DNA of 64,000 bases from Variovorax sp. UMC13 (lineage in GTDB: Bacteria > Pseudomonadota > Gammaproteobacteria > Burkholderiales > Burkholderiaceae_C): contig NZ_LZZW01000004.1 of the NCBI RefSeq assembly GCF_014170375.1, positions 21,351-85,350 of the forward strand, given 5' to 3'. Of this stretch, positions 46,563-55,622 are shown piece after piece (positions within the stretch are counted from its first letter, which is position 1; each line of letters opens with the position of its first letter). Below the pieces are notes generated by a model. The model was not told where the DNA came from. It made no database searches and saw nothing but the letters and a program-made list of their open reading frames with translations. The position numbers were made by a program, and so were the translations under genes.

Positions 46563-47119
46563 TGAACACCGCACACACCCCCCTCCGCCTGGCGCTGGTC
46601 CTGCTGCTGGCCCTGGCCGCGGCCACGGCCGGCGCACAGCCCGGCAACAAGACCCCCGCCGCGCCCCGCGCGACCTGGATGACCGTCGGCGACGCAACCC
46701 TGGAATCGATGCGCGGCGGCTTCGACCTGGGCGGCGGGCTGATGGTGTCCTTCGGCATCAGCCGCGCGATCACGGTCAACGGCGTGCTGCTGGCCGCGAC
46801 CACCTTCAACATACCGGACGTGGCACGCATCACGGCCGTCCAGGCCGCGGCCCTCGAGCGGCAGATGAACAGCACCAACCTGGTCCAGGTCGGCCCGAAC
46901 AACAGCGTGGTGGCGGCGACCAGCGTGGCGGGGGCCGCCGCCGGTGTGGCGGCGGCGCCGGCCAGCCTGCCGGCGGCCGCCACCGTGGTCCAGAACACGC
47001 TGGACAACCAGATGATCCAGACGCGCACGCTGATCGACACAACGACCAATGCCATGAGCCTGGCCAAGAGCATCAATGCCGCAGGCGCGCTCCGCGACGC
47101 CTTGCTGCGGGGCCGCTGA
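46562..47119 (+). CDS. Secreted protein with MRGG motif (candidate fibre component)
   Basis: 185-residue exported protein, no cysteine. Signal peptide 1-25 (TAGAQ), linker, then ATLESMRGGFDLGGGLMVSF with Gly52-Gly53, followed by FGISRAITVNG (64-74), Ala/Val-rich hydrophobic runs and the segment TVVQNTLDNQMIQTRTLID (141-159), which parallels the tails of the two upstream proteins. The start ATG overlaps the C39 stop (TGATG). I recall similar MRGGF-type proteins beside C39 peptidases in other proteobacteria, but no function is established. Likely substrate of the C39 peptidase and outer-membrane barrel. Confidence 0.7.
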   Translation: MNTAHTPLRLALVLLLALAAATAGAQPGNKTPAAPRATWMTVGDATLESMRGGFDLGGGLMVSFGISRAITVNGVLLAATTFNIPDVARITAVQAAALERQMNSTNLVQVGPNNSVVAATSVAGAAAGVAAAPASLPAAATVVQNTLDNQMIQTRTLIDTTTNAMSLAKSINAAGALRDALLRGR

Positions 47120-47135
47120 GCGGCTGGCGGCTCAG
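47116..47135. terminator. Hairpin built from two stop codons
   Basis: CTGAGC - eight-base loop - GCTCAG, in which TGA is the stop of the MRGG gene and TCA the complement of the adhesin-E-like stop. Confidence 0.5.
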
Positions 47136-47554
47136 TCTGCCGCGCGGCAGGCTGCGCGCACGATGCGGGTGGTGGGATTGGGCGAGATGCCGAGGAAGTT
47201 CATGGGCTTGGGCGCCGCCTGGTAGTCGACGTCCTTGAGCACCGGGCCCTGCCACAGCGGCTGGGCGTGGAAGCTCACGCGCCGGTACTCGGCGCGCCCG
47301 GCCCGGCAATCGAAGGCCACTTCGGCCACATAGGACCGGTAGGGCAGGCCCTCCCAGTTCTTGCGCGGGCCGGCACGGCTCACGCGCACGCTCATGAGCC
47401 GGACATCGCTGTCGCTGCGCGCCGCCAGGGGATCGACCTGGACCGTGTCGACCACCGGGTCGGACGGGTTGCCGACCACGGTGAACCAGCTCGGCTGGGC
47501 CTGTACCAGGGTCGGCACGACCCACACGAGAGTTCCGACCCACCACAGCTTCAC
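47132..47554 (-). CDS. Surface-adhesin-E-like secreted protein
   Basis: 140-residue exported protein. Signal peptide 1-19 (TLVQA), then a small beta-rich domain with SDVRLMSVRVSRAGP and VAEVAFDCRAGRAEYRRVSF, and two cysteines (Cys103 region and near the C-terminus) that could form a disulphide. The layout resembles the surface-adhesin protein E family, also seen as small lipid-free envelope proteins in betaproteobacteria. It converges on the fibre operon, so its link to that system is positional only. Confidence 0.5.
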   Translation of the reverse strand: MKLWWVGTLVWVVPTLVQAQPSWFTVVGNPSDPVVDTVQVDPLAARSDSDVRLMSVRVSRAGPRKNWEGLPYRSYVAEVAFDCRAGRAEYRRVSFHAQPLWQGPVLKDVDYQAAPKPMNFLGISPNPTTRIVRAACRAAD

Positions 47555-47631
47555 GCTGATTCCTTGTTGCTGAACGATGCGGCTTCGATTCTAGTGACCC
47601 GCCGCCCTCCTCCCGCCATGGCCCGCGTCGT

Positions 47632-49011
47632 TCAGGGCCAGGCCGCGGCATGGCTGCCGGGCGGCATCGAGGGCCGCGGCCAATCGGCCGGCGTGCGGGC
47701 CAGCACGGCGCTGTGGCACACCGAACGCAGGGCGCCGAAGCCCGAGGCCGAAGTCTCGAGCAGCGGCGCGATGTCGGGCCTGGCCGCGGCCAGTCCGCCC
47801 TCGATCCGGCCCAGGCCGCGCAGCCACTGGCCGGTCTGCGCCAGCGAGACCTGCACATGCCAGCTGCCGCCTTCGCGCTGCTGGCGGCGCAGGGCCGTGG
47901 CGGCGCCGAAGGCCATCAGGTAGCCCGTGGCCTCGTCGAGGATCTGCATCGGCAGCGGGCGCGGCTTGCCGTCGCCGGCCGCCTCGCCCTCGGCGTGGTT
48001 GAAGCCCATCGCGGTCTGCACCAGCGAATCGAAACCGCGCCGGCCGGCCCACGGACCCTGGGTGCCGTAGGCGGTGAGCGAGACGTAGACGATGCCGGGC
48101 CGCAGCGCCGCCAGTTCGGCCGGACCGAAACCCAGCGCCGCCAGGCCGCCGGGCCGGTAGCCCTGCGAGAACACATGGGCTTCGGCCGCCAGCCCGCGCA
48201 AGGTGGCGCGGCCGGCATCGGTCCGCAGATCGACATGGGCCGACAGCTTGCCGCGGCTGGTCTCGGCGATGGCCTCGATGTTGGGCAGGCTCGGCGAGTT
48301 GAGCAGCAGCACGTCGGCGCCATGGGCGGCCAGCGCTCGGCCGCCGACCGGGCCGGCCAGGATGCGCGTGAGGTCGAGCACCCGCAGGCCGGCGAGCGGA
48401 CGCTGGTCCGCGCGCAGCGGCGGCAGGCCGAGGGGCGCGGCGTCGCCGATGCGCTCGAGGGTGAACAGCGGCTGCGCCGCGATCGCCTGGCCCTGGGGCG
48501 TGGCATCCCAGTCGGCGAAGCGGCGCAGCGCGGTCGCGACCAGGCCGCGTTCGGCCGCGGCGGTCTCGAAGTCGATGGCGCGCCAGGCCATCAGCGCCTG
48601 CTCGGCATCGGCGCGCGTGGCCGTCGCCGCGTCGAGCCCGAGCAGTTGCAGCGCGCCCTCGCGGTGGTGCTTGAAGTTGGCGTGGATGCGCACATGGCCG
48701 TCGGCGCAGCGGTAGAGCCCGGAGAAGGCGTCCCACAGATCGGGCACGCGGCCGTCGAGGCTGAACCAGCCGGTGCACTCGAGGGCCGCATGCGCCATGT
48801 CGACCGCCACCTGCTGGCGCGGCACGCCGCGCTGGTGGCCCAGCTCGCAGGCCGCGAGCGCGGCCGCGGCGATGGTGGCCTGCGCCGCGGCGCCCACCGC
48901 GAAGGAAGATGGCAGCACCGGGTCGGCGCCGGTCAACTGCGCGAATGCCAACGCGTCCTCAGGCAGCAGCGCCTGCCGCCAGATCGCCTCGAGTGCCTGC
49001 CTTGCCGTCAT
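47632..49011 (-). CDS. CaiB/BaiF-family CoA-transferase (class III)
   Basis: 459-residue class III CoA-transferase. The hallmark PLAGLRVLDLTRILAGPVGGRALAAHGADV, normally at the N-terminus of the family, begins near residue 205; it is followed by YVSLTAYGTQGPWAGRRGFDSLVQ. The first about 200 residues resemble a C-terminal half (SGLYRCADGHVRIHANFKHH). So the halves appear in swapped order, as in a known long subgroup that starts with LTGADPVLPSSFAVGAAAQ. It would move CoA between carboxylic acids; substrate unknown. It stands 24 bp after the glucosidase gene. Confidence 0.85.
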   Translation of the reverse strand: MTARQALEAIWRQALLPEDALAFAQLTGADPVLPSSFAVGAAAQATIAAAALAACELGHQRGVPRQQVAVDMAHAALECTGWFSLDGRVPDLWDAFSGLYRCADGHVRIHANFKHHREGALQLLGLDAATATRADAEQALMAWRAIDFETAAAERGLVATALRRFADWDATPQGQAIAAQPLFTLERIGDAAPLGLPPLRADQRPLAGLRVLDLTRILAGPVGGRALAAHGADVLLLNSPSLPNIEAIAETSRGKLSAHVDLRTDAGRATLRGLAAEAHVFSQGYRPGGLAALGFGPAELAALRPGIVYVSLTAYGTQGPWAGRRGFDSLVQTAMGFNHAEGEAAGDGKPRPLPMQILDEATGYLMAFGAATALRRQQREGGSWHVQVSLAQTGQWLRGLGRIEGGLAAARPDIAPLLETSASGFGALRSVCHSAVLARTPADWPRPSMPPGSHAAAWP

Positions 49012-49035
49012 CGTCGTGCCTCCGTGGGCGGAAAT

Positions 49036-51327
49036 CTATCGAAGTTCGAAGCTCTGCTGCTTCACCGTCTCGGAATCCAGGCCGATCTGCACGTTGAACG
49101 CGCCCGGCTCGGCCACGTTCTGCAGCTGCGCGTTGAAGAAGCGCAGCTTCGACTCGTCGATGCTGAAGCGCACGGTCTGCTGCTCGCCCGGCTGCAGCAT
49201 GAGCTTGCGGAAATCCTTGAGCTCCTTGACCGGACGCACCACCGAGGCGGCCACGTCCTGGATGTAGAGCTGCACCACGGTCTCGCCCGCGCGCTGGCCG
49301 GTGTTCTTCACGTTGATCGCGGCCTCGATCTTGCCGTTGCGGGCCATGGTCGGGCCCGAGAGCACCACGTCCGACAGCGCGAAGTCGGTGTAGCTCAGGC
49401 CGTAGCCGAAGGGGTACAGCGGGCCGTTGGTTTCCTCGAAGTACTGCGAGGTGTAGTTGCCCGGCTTGCCTACGGTGAAAGGCCGGCCCAGGCGCGCATG
49501 GTTGTAGTAGGTCGGGATCTGGCCGACCGAGCGCGGGAAGGAGATGGGCAGCTTGCCCGAGGGGTTGTAGTCGCCGAACAGCACCTCGGCGATCGCATGG
49601 CCGCCCTCGGTGCCGGTGTACCAGGTCTCGAGGATCGCGTCGGCTTCCTGCTGCTCGCGCTGCAGCGCCAGCGGGCGGCCGTTCATCAGCACCAGCACCA
49701 GCGGCTTGCCGGTGGCCTTGAGCGCGGTGATCAGGTCGCGCTGGCTCTGCGGCAGGTCGAGGCTGGTGCGGCTCGACGATTCGTGCGACATGCCGCGCGC
49801 CTCGCCCACCGCGGCGACGACCACGTCGCTCTGCCGCGCGGCGGCCACGGCCTCCTCGATCATCGCGGCCGGGCTGCGCTTGTCCTGCACCACCTCGGGC
49901 GTGTCCCAGTTGAGGAAGTTCAGGTACTTGACGATCGCCTCGTCGTTGGTGATGTTGGCGCCGCGCGCATAGACCACGCGCCCCTGCGCGCCGATGGCCG
50001 CGTTCAGGCCGGTGCGCAGCGTGACCGCGTTCTTCGAATTGCCCGCGGCCGACCAGCTGCCCAGCATGTCGATCGGCGCATCGGCCAGCGGGCCGACCAG
50101 CGCGATGGTCTTCGACTTGGCGAGCGGCAAGGTGTTGTTGCGGTTCTCGAGCAGCACCATCGACTTGCGCGCCACCTCACGCGCGGCCGGCCGGTGCAGC
50201 CGGCTTTCGGCATCAAGGTCCGCCGGATCGTCCTTGGCCGCGCCGATGCGCAGGTAGGGGTTGTGGAACAGGCCCATGTCGTACTTGGCGCCCAGCACCT
50301 CGCGCACCGCGCTGTCGATCTCGGCCGTCGTGACCTCGCCCGATTGCACCAGGCCCGGCAGCTCCTTCAGGTAGACCGAGTCGGCCATGCTCAGGTCGAT
50401 GCCGTTCTTGATCGCCAGCTTGGCGGCCTCGCGCTCGTCCTTGGCCACGCCGTGGCGCATGAGTTCGACGATCGCGCCGTGGTCGCTCACGGTCACGCCC
50501 TTGAAGCCCCAGTCCTTGCGCAGCAGGTCCTGCATCAGCCAGGTGTTGGAGGTTGCCGGCACGCCGTTGATGGAGTTGAGCGCGACCATCACGCCGCCGG
50601 CGCCCGCGTCGATGGCGGCGCGGTACGGCGGCAGGTAGTCCTGGTACATGCGCATCGGGCTCATGTCGACCGTGTTGTAGTCGCGCCCGCCCTCGACCGC
50701 GCCGTAGAGCGCGAAGTGCTTGACGCTGGTCATGATGCGGTCGGCCGGCACCGGCAGCGAGCCCTGGAAGCCCTTGACCGAAGCGCGTGCGATCTCCGAC
50801 ACCAGGTACGGGTCTTCGCCGAAGCCCTCGGAGGTGCGGCCCCAGCGCGGATCGCGTGCGATGTCGACCATGGGCGCGAAGGTCATGTCGACCGAGTCGC
50901 CGGCCGCTTCCTTGGCCGCGGTGCGCGCCATCAGGCTCACGGCCGCCATGTCCCAGCTCGAGGCCAGGCCCAGGCCGATCGGGAAGGTGGTGCGGTGGCC
51001 GTGGATCACGTCGTAGGCGAAGAACATCGGGATCTTGAGCCGGCCCTTCATGGCCGCGTCCTGCAGCAGCCGGTTGTGCGGGCGGTTCACCGAATTGAAG
51101 GTGCCGCCCACGCGGCCGGCCGTGATCTCGTCGGCGAGCTGGGCAATGGGCATCTCGGGGCCGATGCTGATCAGGCGCAGCTGGCCGATCTTCTCATCGA
51201 GGTTCATCCTTCCCACGATGTCGGCAATGAAGGCACTCTTGTTGTTCAGCGCTGCGGGATCGTGCTGGGCGAAGGCCAGCGGACTGGCCAGGCCGGCCGC
51301 GACGGCCAGCAGAAACGACATCTTCAA
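49036..51327 (-). CDS. bglX: GH3 beta-glucosidase, exported (BglX-like)
   Basis: 763-residue glycoside hydrolase family 3 enzyme: signal peptide, N-terminal TIM barrel with the nucleophile Asp in GVTVSDHGAI, middle alpha/beta sandwich, and C-terminal fibronectin-like domain. It cleaves terminal beta-glucosyl residues of oligosaccharides in the periplasm, like BglX of E. coli. The start is TTG 51327 or ATG 51321 two codons later; an AAAGG ribosome site sits nine bases before the TTG, which favours it. It is head-to-head with opgG over 353 bp; periplasmic beta-glucans made by OpgG/OpgD are possible substrates. Confidence 0.92.
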   Translation of the reverse strand: MKMSFLLAVAAGLASPLAFAQHDPAALNNKSAFIADIVGRMNLDEKIGQLRLISIGPEMPIAQLADEITAGRVGGTFNSVNRPHNRLLQDAAMKGRLKIPMFFAYDVIHGHRTTFPIGLGLASSWDMAAVSLMARTAAKEAAGDSVDMTFAPMVDIARDPRWGRTSEGFGEDPYLVSEIARASVKGFQGSLPVPADRIMTSVKHFALYGAVEGGRDYNTVDMSPMRMYQDYLPPYRAAIDAGAGGVMVALNSINGVPATSNTWLMQDLLRKDWGFKGVTVSDHGAIVELMRHGVAKDEREAAKLAIKNGIDLSMADSVYLKELPGLVQSGEVTTAEIDSAVREVLGAKYDMGLFHNPYLRIGAAKDDPADLDAESRLHRPAAREVARKSMVLLENRNNTLPLAKSKTIALVGPLADAPIDMLGSWSAAGNSKNAVTLRTGLNAAIGAQGRVVYARGANITNDEAIVKYLNFLNWDTPEVVQDKRSPAAMIEEAVAAARQSDVVVAAVGEARGMSHESSSRTSLDLPQSQRDLITALKATGKPLVLVLMNGRPLALQREQQEADAILETWYTGTEGGHAIAEVLFGDYNPSGKLPISFPRSVGQIPTYYNHARLGRPFTVGKPGNYTSQYFEETNGPLYPFGYGLSYTDFALSDVVLSGPTMARNGKIEAAINVKNTGQRAGETVVQLYIQDVAASVVRPVKELKDFRKLMLQPGEQQTVRFSIDESKLRFFNAQLQNVAEPGAFNVQIGLDSETVKQQSFELR

Positions 51328-51680
51328 TTTCAGTACCTTTCAGGGGGTGAGCCGCAAAGCCGGTCTTGGCCGACAGGCTCGCGCAATCGGCGATGCTAAG
51401 CTAAGCGCATGTTGGCGAGACGATCACGCCTCGTTGCCGAAGCCTTCGCATTTCATGCTCATCGCCCGCGCAATTCTTCCTACACAGTCGGGCCTTTCAC
51501 GCGTCGCCGCCATGGCGAGCGACGCATGAACGCCACGCCCCCGAGTGTGGATGAGCCTCCCGCGGATCCTTGTCGGGAATCACCGCGAGTTCATCGCACC
51601 GCGCCCGCACCGGGTGTGCGGCGCGCCGTGTCCCCACCGTCATTCCCCCTGCCTTCCACCTGCATCGCAGACACCACTTC
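51328..51680. other. Divergent intergenic region bglX/opgG (353 bp)
   Basis: No gene is supported. Only short open frames are present. It must hold promoters for both genes, but no convincing -10/-35 pair or operator is seen; GCTAAGCTAAGC at about 51395-51407 is a small direct repeat. Confidence 0.4.
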
Positions 51681-53324
51681 ATGACCTCCAAGCCCAACGC
51701 CCACCGAAAGAAGAAGCCGTCGATTCCCCTGTTGTGCGCCAGCGCCCTCGCCTCGCTGCTGTGCGCCGGCCAGGCCCAGGCCTTCTCGCTCGACGACGTG
51801 ACCGCCAAGGCGCGCGCGCTGATGGAGAAGCCCTACGCGGCGCCGGTGAACAACCTGCCACCGGTCTTCAGCGGCATGCAGTTCGCCGACTACCAGAAGA
51901 TGCAGCCGCGCGCCGACCGCTTCGAGTGGAGCGACCAGCCCACGCCCTTCCGGCTGAACTTCTATCACCAGGGCATGCACTTCAATGCCGCCGTGCGCAT
52001 CAACGAGATCAACGGCGACACGGTGCAGGAGATCCGGTACGACCCCGAGCGCTTCGACTTCGGCAACCTGAGCTTCGACAAGGGCGCGACCAGCACGCTG
52101 GGCTATGCGGGCTTCCGCGTGCTCTACCCGATCAACAAGGAAGGCAAGAACGACGAGATCATGAGCTTCCTGGGCGCGAGCTACTTCCGCGTGATCGGCA
52201 AGGGCCAGGTCTACGGCCTGTCGGCACGCGGGCTGTCGATCGACACCGCGCCGCCCGGCGGCGAGGAGTTCCCCGATTTCCGCGAGTTCTGGGTGCAGCG
52301 CCCCACGGGCACGGACAAGCAGATCGTGATCTACGCGCTGCTCGACTCGCCGCGCGCCACCGGCGCCTACCAGTTCATCCTGACCCCCGGCGGCAAGGAT
52401 GCGGTGGTCGACGTGCAGGCCAACGTCTTCGTGCGCGGCGACATCAAGACGCTGGGCGTAGCGCCGCTCACCAGCATGTTCCTCTACGGGCCCAACCAGC
52501 AGTCGGAGCTCAAGCGCAACTTCCGCCCGGCCATCCACGACTCCAACGGGCTGGCCATCCAGACCGGCAGCGGCGAATGGCTGTGGCGCCCGCTCAACAA
52601 CCCCAAGAACCTCGCGATCAGCAGCTTCACGGTCGAGAACCCCAAGGGCTTCGGCCTGCTGCAGCGCGGCCACGAGTTCTGGCGCTATGAGGACCTCAAG
52701 GACCGCTACGACCTGCGCCCGAGTGCCTGGATCGAGCCGCAGGGCAACTGGGGCAAGGGCAAGGTCACGCTGATGGAGATCCCCACGCCCGACGAGACCA
52801 ACGACAACATCGTGGCCTTCTGGACCCCCGACGAGCCCACGCGCAAAGGCCAGGCGCTGCAGTTCGCCTACCGCATGCACTGGACCACCGACGAGCCCGC
52901 GCTGCACGGCCAGGACAACGCCTGGGTGCGCCAGACCTTCCACACCGACGGCGAGCAGCTGCAGGCCAACCTGATCCGCGCGCTCGACGGCAGCAGCGCC
53001 TTCCTGATCGACTTCGAGGGCCCGGTGCTGGCCAAGCTGCCGCCGGATACGCCGGTCAGCGCGCTGGTGAGCGTGGGCGACAACGCCGAACTGCTGGAGA
53101 ACACCGTGCAGCGCAACCCCGCCATCAAGGGCGTGCGCGTGGTGCTGCGGGTGAAGGTGAAGAATCCGGCGCTGCCGGTGGAGATGCGCGCCGCGCTGAT
53201 GCAGGGCGACAAGCCGCTGAGCGAGACCTGGAGCTACCAGGTGCCGCCGAATCCGCAGGCGGTGGCAGCACCGGCGCCGGCAGCGCTGCCGGCCTCCACC
53301 GTGGCGCCGCAGGCCGCGCCCTGA
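51681..53324 (+). CDS. opgG: Glucan biosynthesis protein G
   Basis: 547-residue periplasmic protein of the MdoG/OpgG family required for osmoregulated periplasmic glucans; it is thought to process or branch the glucan backbone. N-terminal signal (residues about 1-33, ending AQA), then the beta-sandwich domain with [34 protein letters not shown] and [14 protein letters not shown], and an Ig-like C-terminal domain ([14 protein letters not shown]). A Pro/Ala tail ends it. opgD lies 2.3 kb downstream, but opgH (the synthase) is not in the window. Start ATG 51681 (MTSKPN) is the natural beginning of the signal. Confidence 0.93.
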   Translation: MTSKPNAHRKKKPSIPLLCASALASLLCAGQAQAFSLDDVTAKARALMEKPYAAPVNNLPPVFSGMQFADYQKMQPRADRFEWSDQPTPFRLNFYHQGMHFNAAVRINEINGDTVQEIRYDPERFDFGNLSFDKGATSTLGYAGFRVLYPINKEGKNDEIMSFLGASYFRVIGKGQVYGLSARGLSIDTAPPGGEEFPDFREFWVQRPTGTDKQIVIYALLDSPRATGAYQFILTPGGKDAVVDVQANVFVRGDIKTLGVAPLTSMFLYGPNQQSELKRNFRPAIHDSNGLAIQTGSGEWLWRPLNNPKNLAISSFTVENPKGFGLLQRGHEFWRYEDLKDRYDLRPSAWIEPQGNWGKGKVTLMEIPTPDETNDNIVAFWTPDEPTRKGQALQFAYRMHWTTDEPALHGQDNAWVRQTFHTDGEQLQANLIRALDGSSAFLIDFEGPVLAKLPPDTPVSALVSVGDNAELLENTVQRNPAIKGVRVVLRVKVKNPALPVEMRAALMQGDKPLSETWSYQVPPNPQAVAAPAPAALPASTVAPQAAP

Positions 53325-53333
53325 GCGGCGGGA

Positions 53334-53355
53334 GGAACCGCCACGCGGCGGTTCC
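53334..53355. terminator. Hairpin between opgG and scoB
   Basis: Perfect GGAACCGCC-ACGC-GGCGGTTCC stem-loop between the two convergent stops; no T-tract. Confidence 0.65.
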
Positions 53356-53364
53356 GGGGCGCCA

Positions 53365-54003
53365 TCAGCGGATCAGCTGAACGCCGGTCTTGGCCTGCAG
53401 CGACTCGAAGCTCACGCCGTCGGCGAGTTCGATGACCTTGAGACCTTCGGGCGTGACGTCGAGCACGGCCAGGTCGGTGATGATGCGGTCGACCACGCCC
53501 ACGCCGGTCAAGGGCAGCGTGCACTGCTCGAGGATCTTCAGGTCCTCGGTGCCGTCCTTCTTCTTCGCGACGTGCTCCATCAGCACGATCACGCGCTTGA
53601 CGCCGGCCACCAGGTCCATGGCGCCGCCCATGCCCTTGACCATCTTGCCCGGGATCATCCAGTTGGCCAGGTCGCCCTTGGCGCTGACCTGCATCGCGCC
53701 CAGGATCGACAGGTTGATCTTGCCGCCGCGGATCATCGCGAAGCTCTCATGGCTGCCGAAGATGGCCGAGCCCGGAATGGTGGTCACGGTCTGCTTGCCG
53801 GCATTGATCAGGTCGGCGTCGACGTTGTCCTCGGTCGGGAAGGCGCCGATGCCCAGCATGCCGTTCTCGCTCTGCAGCCAGACTTCCTTGGTGCCCGTGT
53901 GGTTGGCCACCAGCGTCGGGATGCCGATGCCGAGGTTCACGTAGAAGCCGTCTTCGAGTTCCTGGGCCGCGCGCGCGGCCATCTGGTCTTGGGTCCAGGG
54001 CAT
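53365..54003 (-). CDS. scoB: 3-oxoacid CoA-transferase subunit B
   Basis: 212-residue beta subunit of a succinyl-CoA:3-ketoacid CoA-transferase. The catalytic Glu46 is in [12 protein letters not shown], and [29 protein letters not shown] is the conserved core. Together with subunit A it activates acetoacetate or 3-oxoadipate with succinyl-CoA. It begins one base after the subunit A stop, so they form one operon. The substrate is not decided by sequence. Confidence 0.93.
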   Translation of the reverse strand: MPWTQDQMAARAAQELEDGFYVNLGIGIPTLVANHTGTKEVWLQSENGMLGIGAFPTEDNVDADLINAGKQTVTTIPGSAIFGSHESFAMIRGGKINLSILGAMQVSAKGDLANWMIPGKMVKGMGGAMDLVAGVKRVIVLMEHVAKKKDGTEDLKILEQCTLPLTGVGVVDRIITDLAVLDVTPEGLKVIELADGVSFESLQAKTGVQLIR

Positions 54004-54004
54004 C

Positions 54005-54820
54005 TCAGGCTCCTTCTTTCTTGCTGACGGGGACGGTGGGCACGGGCACTTCGCTGCCCGCGGCGGCCTGCGCGATCACGGCCTGGGCCTCGATCTTGGC
54101 GGCGGCGGCATCGACCGGTGCGGCCGCGCTCACGGTGCGCTTCTCGATGCGCTTCTCGGGATTGGCGTTGAGCACGATGCGGTGCACATAGATGCCCGGC
54201 AGGTGGATGTCGTCGGGTGCCAGTTCGCCCACTTCGACGATCTTCTCGACCTCGACGATGCAGACCTTGCCGGCCATCGCGGCGGCCGGATTGAAGTTGC
54301 GCGCCGTGAGGCGGAAGCGCAGGTTGCCCGACTTGTCGGCCACGTCGGCCTTGACCAGCGCCACGTCGGGCACCAGCGAGCGCTCCATCACGTAGGTCTC
54401 GCCGTCGAACTCGCGCAGCTCCTTGCCCTCGGCCACCTGCGTGCCCACACCGGTCTTGGTGAAGAAGGCCGGGATGCCCGCGCCGCCGGCGCGCAGCTTC
54501 TCGGCCAGCGTGCCCTGGGGCGTGAATTCGAGATCGAGTTCCTTGGCCAGGAACTGGCGCTCGAACTCCTTGTTCTCGCCCACGTAGCTGGCGATCATCT
54601 TCTTGATCTGCCGGGTCTCGAGCAGCTTGCCGAGGCCGAAGCCGTCGACGCCCGCGTTGTTCGAGACCACCGTCAGGTTCTGCACGTTGCTGTCCTTGAG
54701 CGCATCGATGAGCGCTTCAGGGATGCCGCAGAGGCCGAAGCCGCCGACGGCGAGCATCTGGTCGTCGGCGACGACGCCGGCCAGCGCCTCCTTGGCGGAG
54801 GCATAGATCTTGTTCACCAT
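54005..54820 (-). CDS. scoA: 3-oxoacid CoA-transferase subunit A (long C-tail)
   Basis: 271-residue alpha subunit. Core from [35 protein letters not shown] through [23 protein letters not shown] and [14 protein letters not shown], ending near 235 as in relatives. The last about 35 residues form an Ala/Pro/Val-rich tail ([20 protein letters not shown]) not usual for the family. Divergent from the PAS-LuxR gene with a perfect palindrome between, so it is probably regulated by that protein. Confidence 0.93.
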   Translation of the reverse strand: MVNKIYASAKEALAGVVADDQMLAVGGFGLCGIPEALIDALKDSNVQNLTVVSNNAGVDGFGLGKLLETRQIKKMIASYVGENKEFERQFLAKELDLEFTPQGTLAEKLRAGGAGIPAFFTKTGVGTQVAEGKELREFDGETYVMERSLVPDVALVKADVADKSGNLRFRLTARNFNPAAAMAGKVCIVEVEKIVEVGELAPDDIHLPGIYVHRIVLNANPEKRIEKRTVSAAAPVDAAAAKIEAQAVIAQAAAGSEVPVPTVPVSKKEGA

Positions 54821-54877
54821 GGGTCGTGATCCTCGCGAGCTGAGTGAAAGAAGGGAATGAAGAAAGAGCCTCCGACG

Positions 54878-54903
54878 ATACTACGTACCCGCATACGTAG
54901 TAT
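54878..54903. promoter_or_regulatory. Operator between scoA and the PAS-LuxR gene
   Basis: Perfect inverted repeat with 10-bp arms ATACTACGTA / TACGTAGTAT and the six-base spacer CCCGCA. It ends six bases before the luxR-type ATG and lies about 58 bp from the scoA ATG. Likely binding site of the LuxR-type regulator for both genes. Confidence 0.75.
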
Positions 54904-54909
54904 TTCGTA

Positions 54910-55521
54910 ATGGAGACACCTGAGCAGACCCGCACGCACCCGGCCGCCCCCGGCCTCGGCGCCATCGACTACCGGCTGGCCTTCGAGCACGCGCCGGTGG
55001 GGATGGTGCTGTCGCGCAACCGCACCATGGTCGACTGCAACCAGCGCTTGTGCGAGATGTTCGGCGCCGCGCGCGAGGCGCTGGTGGGGCAGTCCTTCCA
55101 GGTGCTCTACCCGAGCGTGGCCGAATTCGAGCGCATCGGCAAACGCATGGTGCCGATCCTCAACCACGTGGGCCGCTATGCCGACAACCGCATGATGCGG
55201 CGGCTCGGCGACCTGCACGGCGCCTTCGCGGGCGAGACCTTCTGGTGCCACGTGACCGGCCATGCGCTCAACCGCGCCGCGCCGCACGAGGCCGGCATCT
55301 GGACCTTCGAGGACCTGGGCTCGCGCCGCAGCGCCAAGGCCGAACTCACGCCGCGCGAACGCGAGGTGGCGGCGCAGGTGATGCAGGGCCTGACCTCCAA
55401 GGAGATCGGCCGCGTGCTGGGCATCAGCCACCGCACGGTCGAGCTGCATCGGGCGCGGCTCATGCGCAAGTACGCGGCGGCCACCACGGCGGAGCTGGTG
55501 CAGAAGCTGATGGCCGGCTGA
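54910..55521 (+). CDS. PAS-LuxR transcriptional regulator
   Basis: 203-residue regulator. PAS domain at about 18-125 (DYRLAFEHAPVGMVLSRNRTMVDCNQRLCEMFG) senses a small molecule or redox state; the LuxR/FixJ-type HTH follows (LTPREREVAAQVMQGLTSKEIGRVLGISHRTVELHRARLM). There is no receiver or membrane domain. No ribosome site is seen, because the operator palindrome ends six bases from ATG 54910, so leaderless or weak start is likely, and autoregulation would be tight. Divergent from scoAB, its probable target. Confidence 0.9.
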   Translation: METPEQTRTHPAAPGLGAIDYRLAFEHAPVGMVLSRNRTMVDCNQRLCEMFGAAREALVGQSFQVLYPSVAEFERIGKRMVPILNHVGRYADNRMMRRLGDLHGAFAGETFWCHVTGHALNRAAPHEAGIWTFEDLGSRRSAKAELTPREREVAAQVMQGLTSKEIGRVLGISHRTVELHRARLMRKYAAATTAELVQKLMAG

Positions 55522-55535
55522 GCACGCGGGGTGCC

Positions 55536-55560
55536 TGCAACAAGTTGCATCGGTTGCAAC
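55536..55560 (+). promoter_or_regulatory. GTTGCA repeat cluster upstream of opgD
   Basis: TGCAAC-AA-GTTGCA (55536-55549) followed by GTTGCAAC (55553-55560) and another GGTTGC: reiterated GTTGCA units in the leader between the PAS-LuxR and opgD genes. Possible binding cluster of an unknown regulator. Confidence 0.35.
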
Positions 55561-55622
55561 GGTTGCCCTCAAAGCCCTGCGCCTACACGGGCGGGCCACC
55601 GCCTTGGGCACCATGCCCGCAC

